Made by a program: the position numbers and the translations under genes. Source: an uncultured Desulfobacter sp. (GTDB taxonomy: Bacteria > Desulfobacterota > Desulfobacteria > Desulfobacterales > Desulfobacteraceae). Taken from it: 64,000 nucleotides of DNA. Position 1 is the first letter of the stretch; each line of letters starts with the position of its first letter. Under the pieces are notes generated by a model. That model did not search any database and was not told the origin of the DNA. It saw nothing but the letters and a program-made list of their open reading frames with translations. The stretch covers positions 1,266,501 through 1,330,500 of the forward strand of contig NZ_OY761445.1 in the NCBI RefSeq assembly GCF_963664415.1, read 5' to 3'. Of the stretch, positions 62,760-64,000 are shown piece after piece.

Positions 62760-63692
62760 ATGCAGATGAAAAGCCGAATCAAAATATGGTTTCATTCGAG
62801 TAACAATTCAAGGATCAGAGAAATTTCGCTGAGTAAATCCTTTTTACTTTGTTCTATATTTCTCTTCCTTTCTTGCGCCGGAGCAGTATCCTACTTCGGC
62901 CATGATTACTATTTGCTTAAAAGAGCTGACCTTAATAACGCCGTCCTGCGTGAAACAATTACCGGCCAGAAAACAGAACTTGAAGACCAGAGACGTCAAA
63001 TTCAACTGTTTGCCGGAGAAATTCAGGGATTAAAAGAGAAAATAACAACACTTGAACAATTAGAAAACCAGGTACGCCTCATTGCTGATATTGACAAATC
63101 CGGGCAATCCTCAGGCCTTTTAGGCATCGGTGGCGTATCAGAAACCGATCTTGATCAAGATATTCCCCTTACCACCCGCCACAACGCGCTGATACGGGAG
63201 ATGCACCATCAGGTAAAACAGATCAGAACTGTTGCGGATAAAGAAAAATTAGATTTTAATGAACTGATCGACAAACTGCAGAAAAAGAAAAATCTGCTGG
63301 CCGCCTCCCCGTCCATCAAACCGGTCTCGGGTGTTATCACCTCGCCCTTTGGCTACCGCAGATCTCCATTTACCGGAAGGAGAACTTTTCATTCAGGCCT
63401 GGATATCTCCAACCGAATGGGCACTAAAATTGTTTCAACTGCGGCGGGCAAAGTGGTTTTTGCAGGGAGAAAATCCGGATACGGGAATGTTGTCATCATT
63501 GACCACGGATATGGGAAAGCCACCAAATATGCCCATCTAAGGGATATTTTGGTGAAAAAACGCCAACATGTTAAACGTGGAGAAGCCATTGGCACCTTGG
63601 GCAATACCGGTCGAACCACAGGCCCCCATCTTCACTATGAAGTTCTTGTCAACGGAACCCCTGTCAATCCCGCAAAATATATCCTTAATTAA
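62760..63692 (+). CDS. M23 family (LytM-type) peptidase, membrane-anchored
   Basis: 310 residues. A signal/anchor helix (~22-45), then a coiled coil (~55-180), then a complete M23 domain (~190-308): TFHSGLDISNRMG (first zinc ligands), YAHLRDILV and GPHLHYEVLVNG (HxH). Cuts peptidoglycan or activates amidases. It lies between argC and secA, the usual order in Desulfobacteraceae (memory-based inference). Confidence 0.92.
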   Translation: MQMKSRIKIWFHSSNNSRIREISLSKSFLLCSIFLFLSCAGAVSYFGHDYYLLKRADLNNAVLRETITGQKTELEDQRRQIQLFAGEIQGLKEKITTLEQLENQVRLIADIDKSGQSSGLLGIGGVSETDLDQDIPLTTRHNALIREMHHQVKQIRTVADKEKLDFNELIDKLQKKKNLLAASPSIKPVSGVITSPFGYRRSPFTGRRTFHSGLDISNRMGTKIVSTAAGKVVFAGRKSGYGNVVIIDHGYGKATKYAHLRDILVKKRQHVKRGEAIGTLGNTGRTTGPHLHYEVLVNGTPVNPAKYILN

Positions 63693-63737
63693 TTTTCATC
63701 ATTTTTTAGCCGCTATATTTTATTATACTCAAAAGAG

Positions 63738-63780
63738 AATTCGTGTCCACCCCGGAAAATGGGCACGAATTATTTTTTTT
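63738..63780 (+). terminator. Rho-independent terminator before secA
   Basis: AATTCGTGTCC (63738-63748) and GGGCACGAATT (63761-63771), one T-G wobble, followed by TTTTTTTT-rich sequence. Confidence 0.85.
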
Positions 63781-63859
63781 CTTTTATTTCCTGAAAGAAT
63801 GCTTATATGTTGTACTGACAAACTTAAATGACTTCTAAATATAAACAGGCAGTGTTTAC

Positions 63860-64000
63860 ATGGTACTCAATCTTCTGACTAAACTCTTCGGATCCAACAA
63901 TGACAGGATCCTTAAAAAAATCCAGCCTATCATTGACCAAATAAACGAATTTGAGCCCCAAATCCAGGCTCTATCAGATACCCAGATCGGTGAAAAAACA
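63860..64000 (+). CDS. secA: SecA preprotein translocase ATPase, N-terminus only
   Basis: ATG at 63860 opens MVLNLLTKLFGSNNDRILKK and QPIIDQINEFEPQIQALSD, the usual SecA start (cytosolic ATPase motor of the Sec pathway). The gene continues past the window, so only 47 residues are seen. Confidence 0.9.
   Translation, partial: MVLNLLTKLFGSNNDRILKKIQPIIDQINEFEPQIQALSDTQIGEKT

Overview
The window looks like chromosomal DNA of a sulfate-reducing member of the Desulfobacteraceae or a close relative (Desulfobacterota). This is inferred from the moderate GC content, a TAXI-type TRAP transporter, a PEP-CTERM/exosortase system with its polysaccharide genes, a DUF3124 protein, and the argC - M23 peptidase - secA gene order. 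No 16S rRNA, tRNA, insertion sequence, integrase or CRISPR array was seen, so the taxon is an inference only.

Layout. (1) 0-10 kb: the end of an OmpA/Pal-type gene, a DUF3124 protein, then a partner-switching signalling set (STAS antagonist, RsbW-like ATPase, sensor-SpoIIE phosphatase). It runs directly into an ornithine-racemase-family gene, an MFS transporter fused to two putative extracytoplasmic sensor regions, and a 525-residue protein of unknown family. (2) 10-20 kb: housekeeping and accessory genes, namely an ABC_sub_bind lipid-bilayer-facing binding protein, KhpA, a NifU/IscU-like scaffold, a lipoprotein, an M48 peptidase with TPRs, a NUDIX hydrolase, a TAXI-TRAP operon with UspA, and a macrodomain protein. 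(3) 20.4-40.4 kb: a single tightly packed minus-strand operon of 11 genes. In order of transcription it encodes two FKBP/SlyD-type lipoproteins (one fused to thioredoxin), TpsB, a 3219-residue TpsA, a DUF2341-LamG-ExbB fusion, ExbD, TonB, a porin, a coiled-coil protein, an STN-domain protein and an OmpH-type lipoprotein. (4) 40.6-56.9 kb: a secreted PstS-like protein, PEP-CTERM proteins, an exosortase, a BY-type kinase, a chain-length protein, the TPR lipoprotein PrsT, a degraded metallophosphoesterase, and a 1353-residue surface 5'-nucleotidase. Two GEMM-type (cyclic dinucleotide) riboswitch candidates precede PEP-CTERM genes. (5) 57-61.3 kb: phoB and pstSCAB. (6) 61.7-64 kb: argC (frameshifted), an M23 peptidase and the start of secA.

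How it fits together. The most unusual parts are the two-partner-secretion operon that carries its own ExbB/ExbD/TonB energiser and periplasmic folding helpers, and the partner-switch/racemase/sensor-MFS cluster. The region from 40 to 61 kb also reads as a possible phosphorus-scavenging neighbourhood: a PstS-like secreted protein, two surface phosphoesterases and pstSCAB-phoB lie together, although no shared regulator can be proven from sequence alone.

Three genes (the OmpA-type gene, the metallophosphoesterase and argC) are each broken by a single-base length change in a homopolymer run. This may mean sequencing errors rather than true pseudogenes, except that the metallophosphoesterase also lacks an internal part of its catalytic domain.
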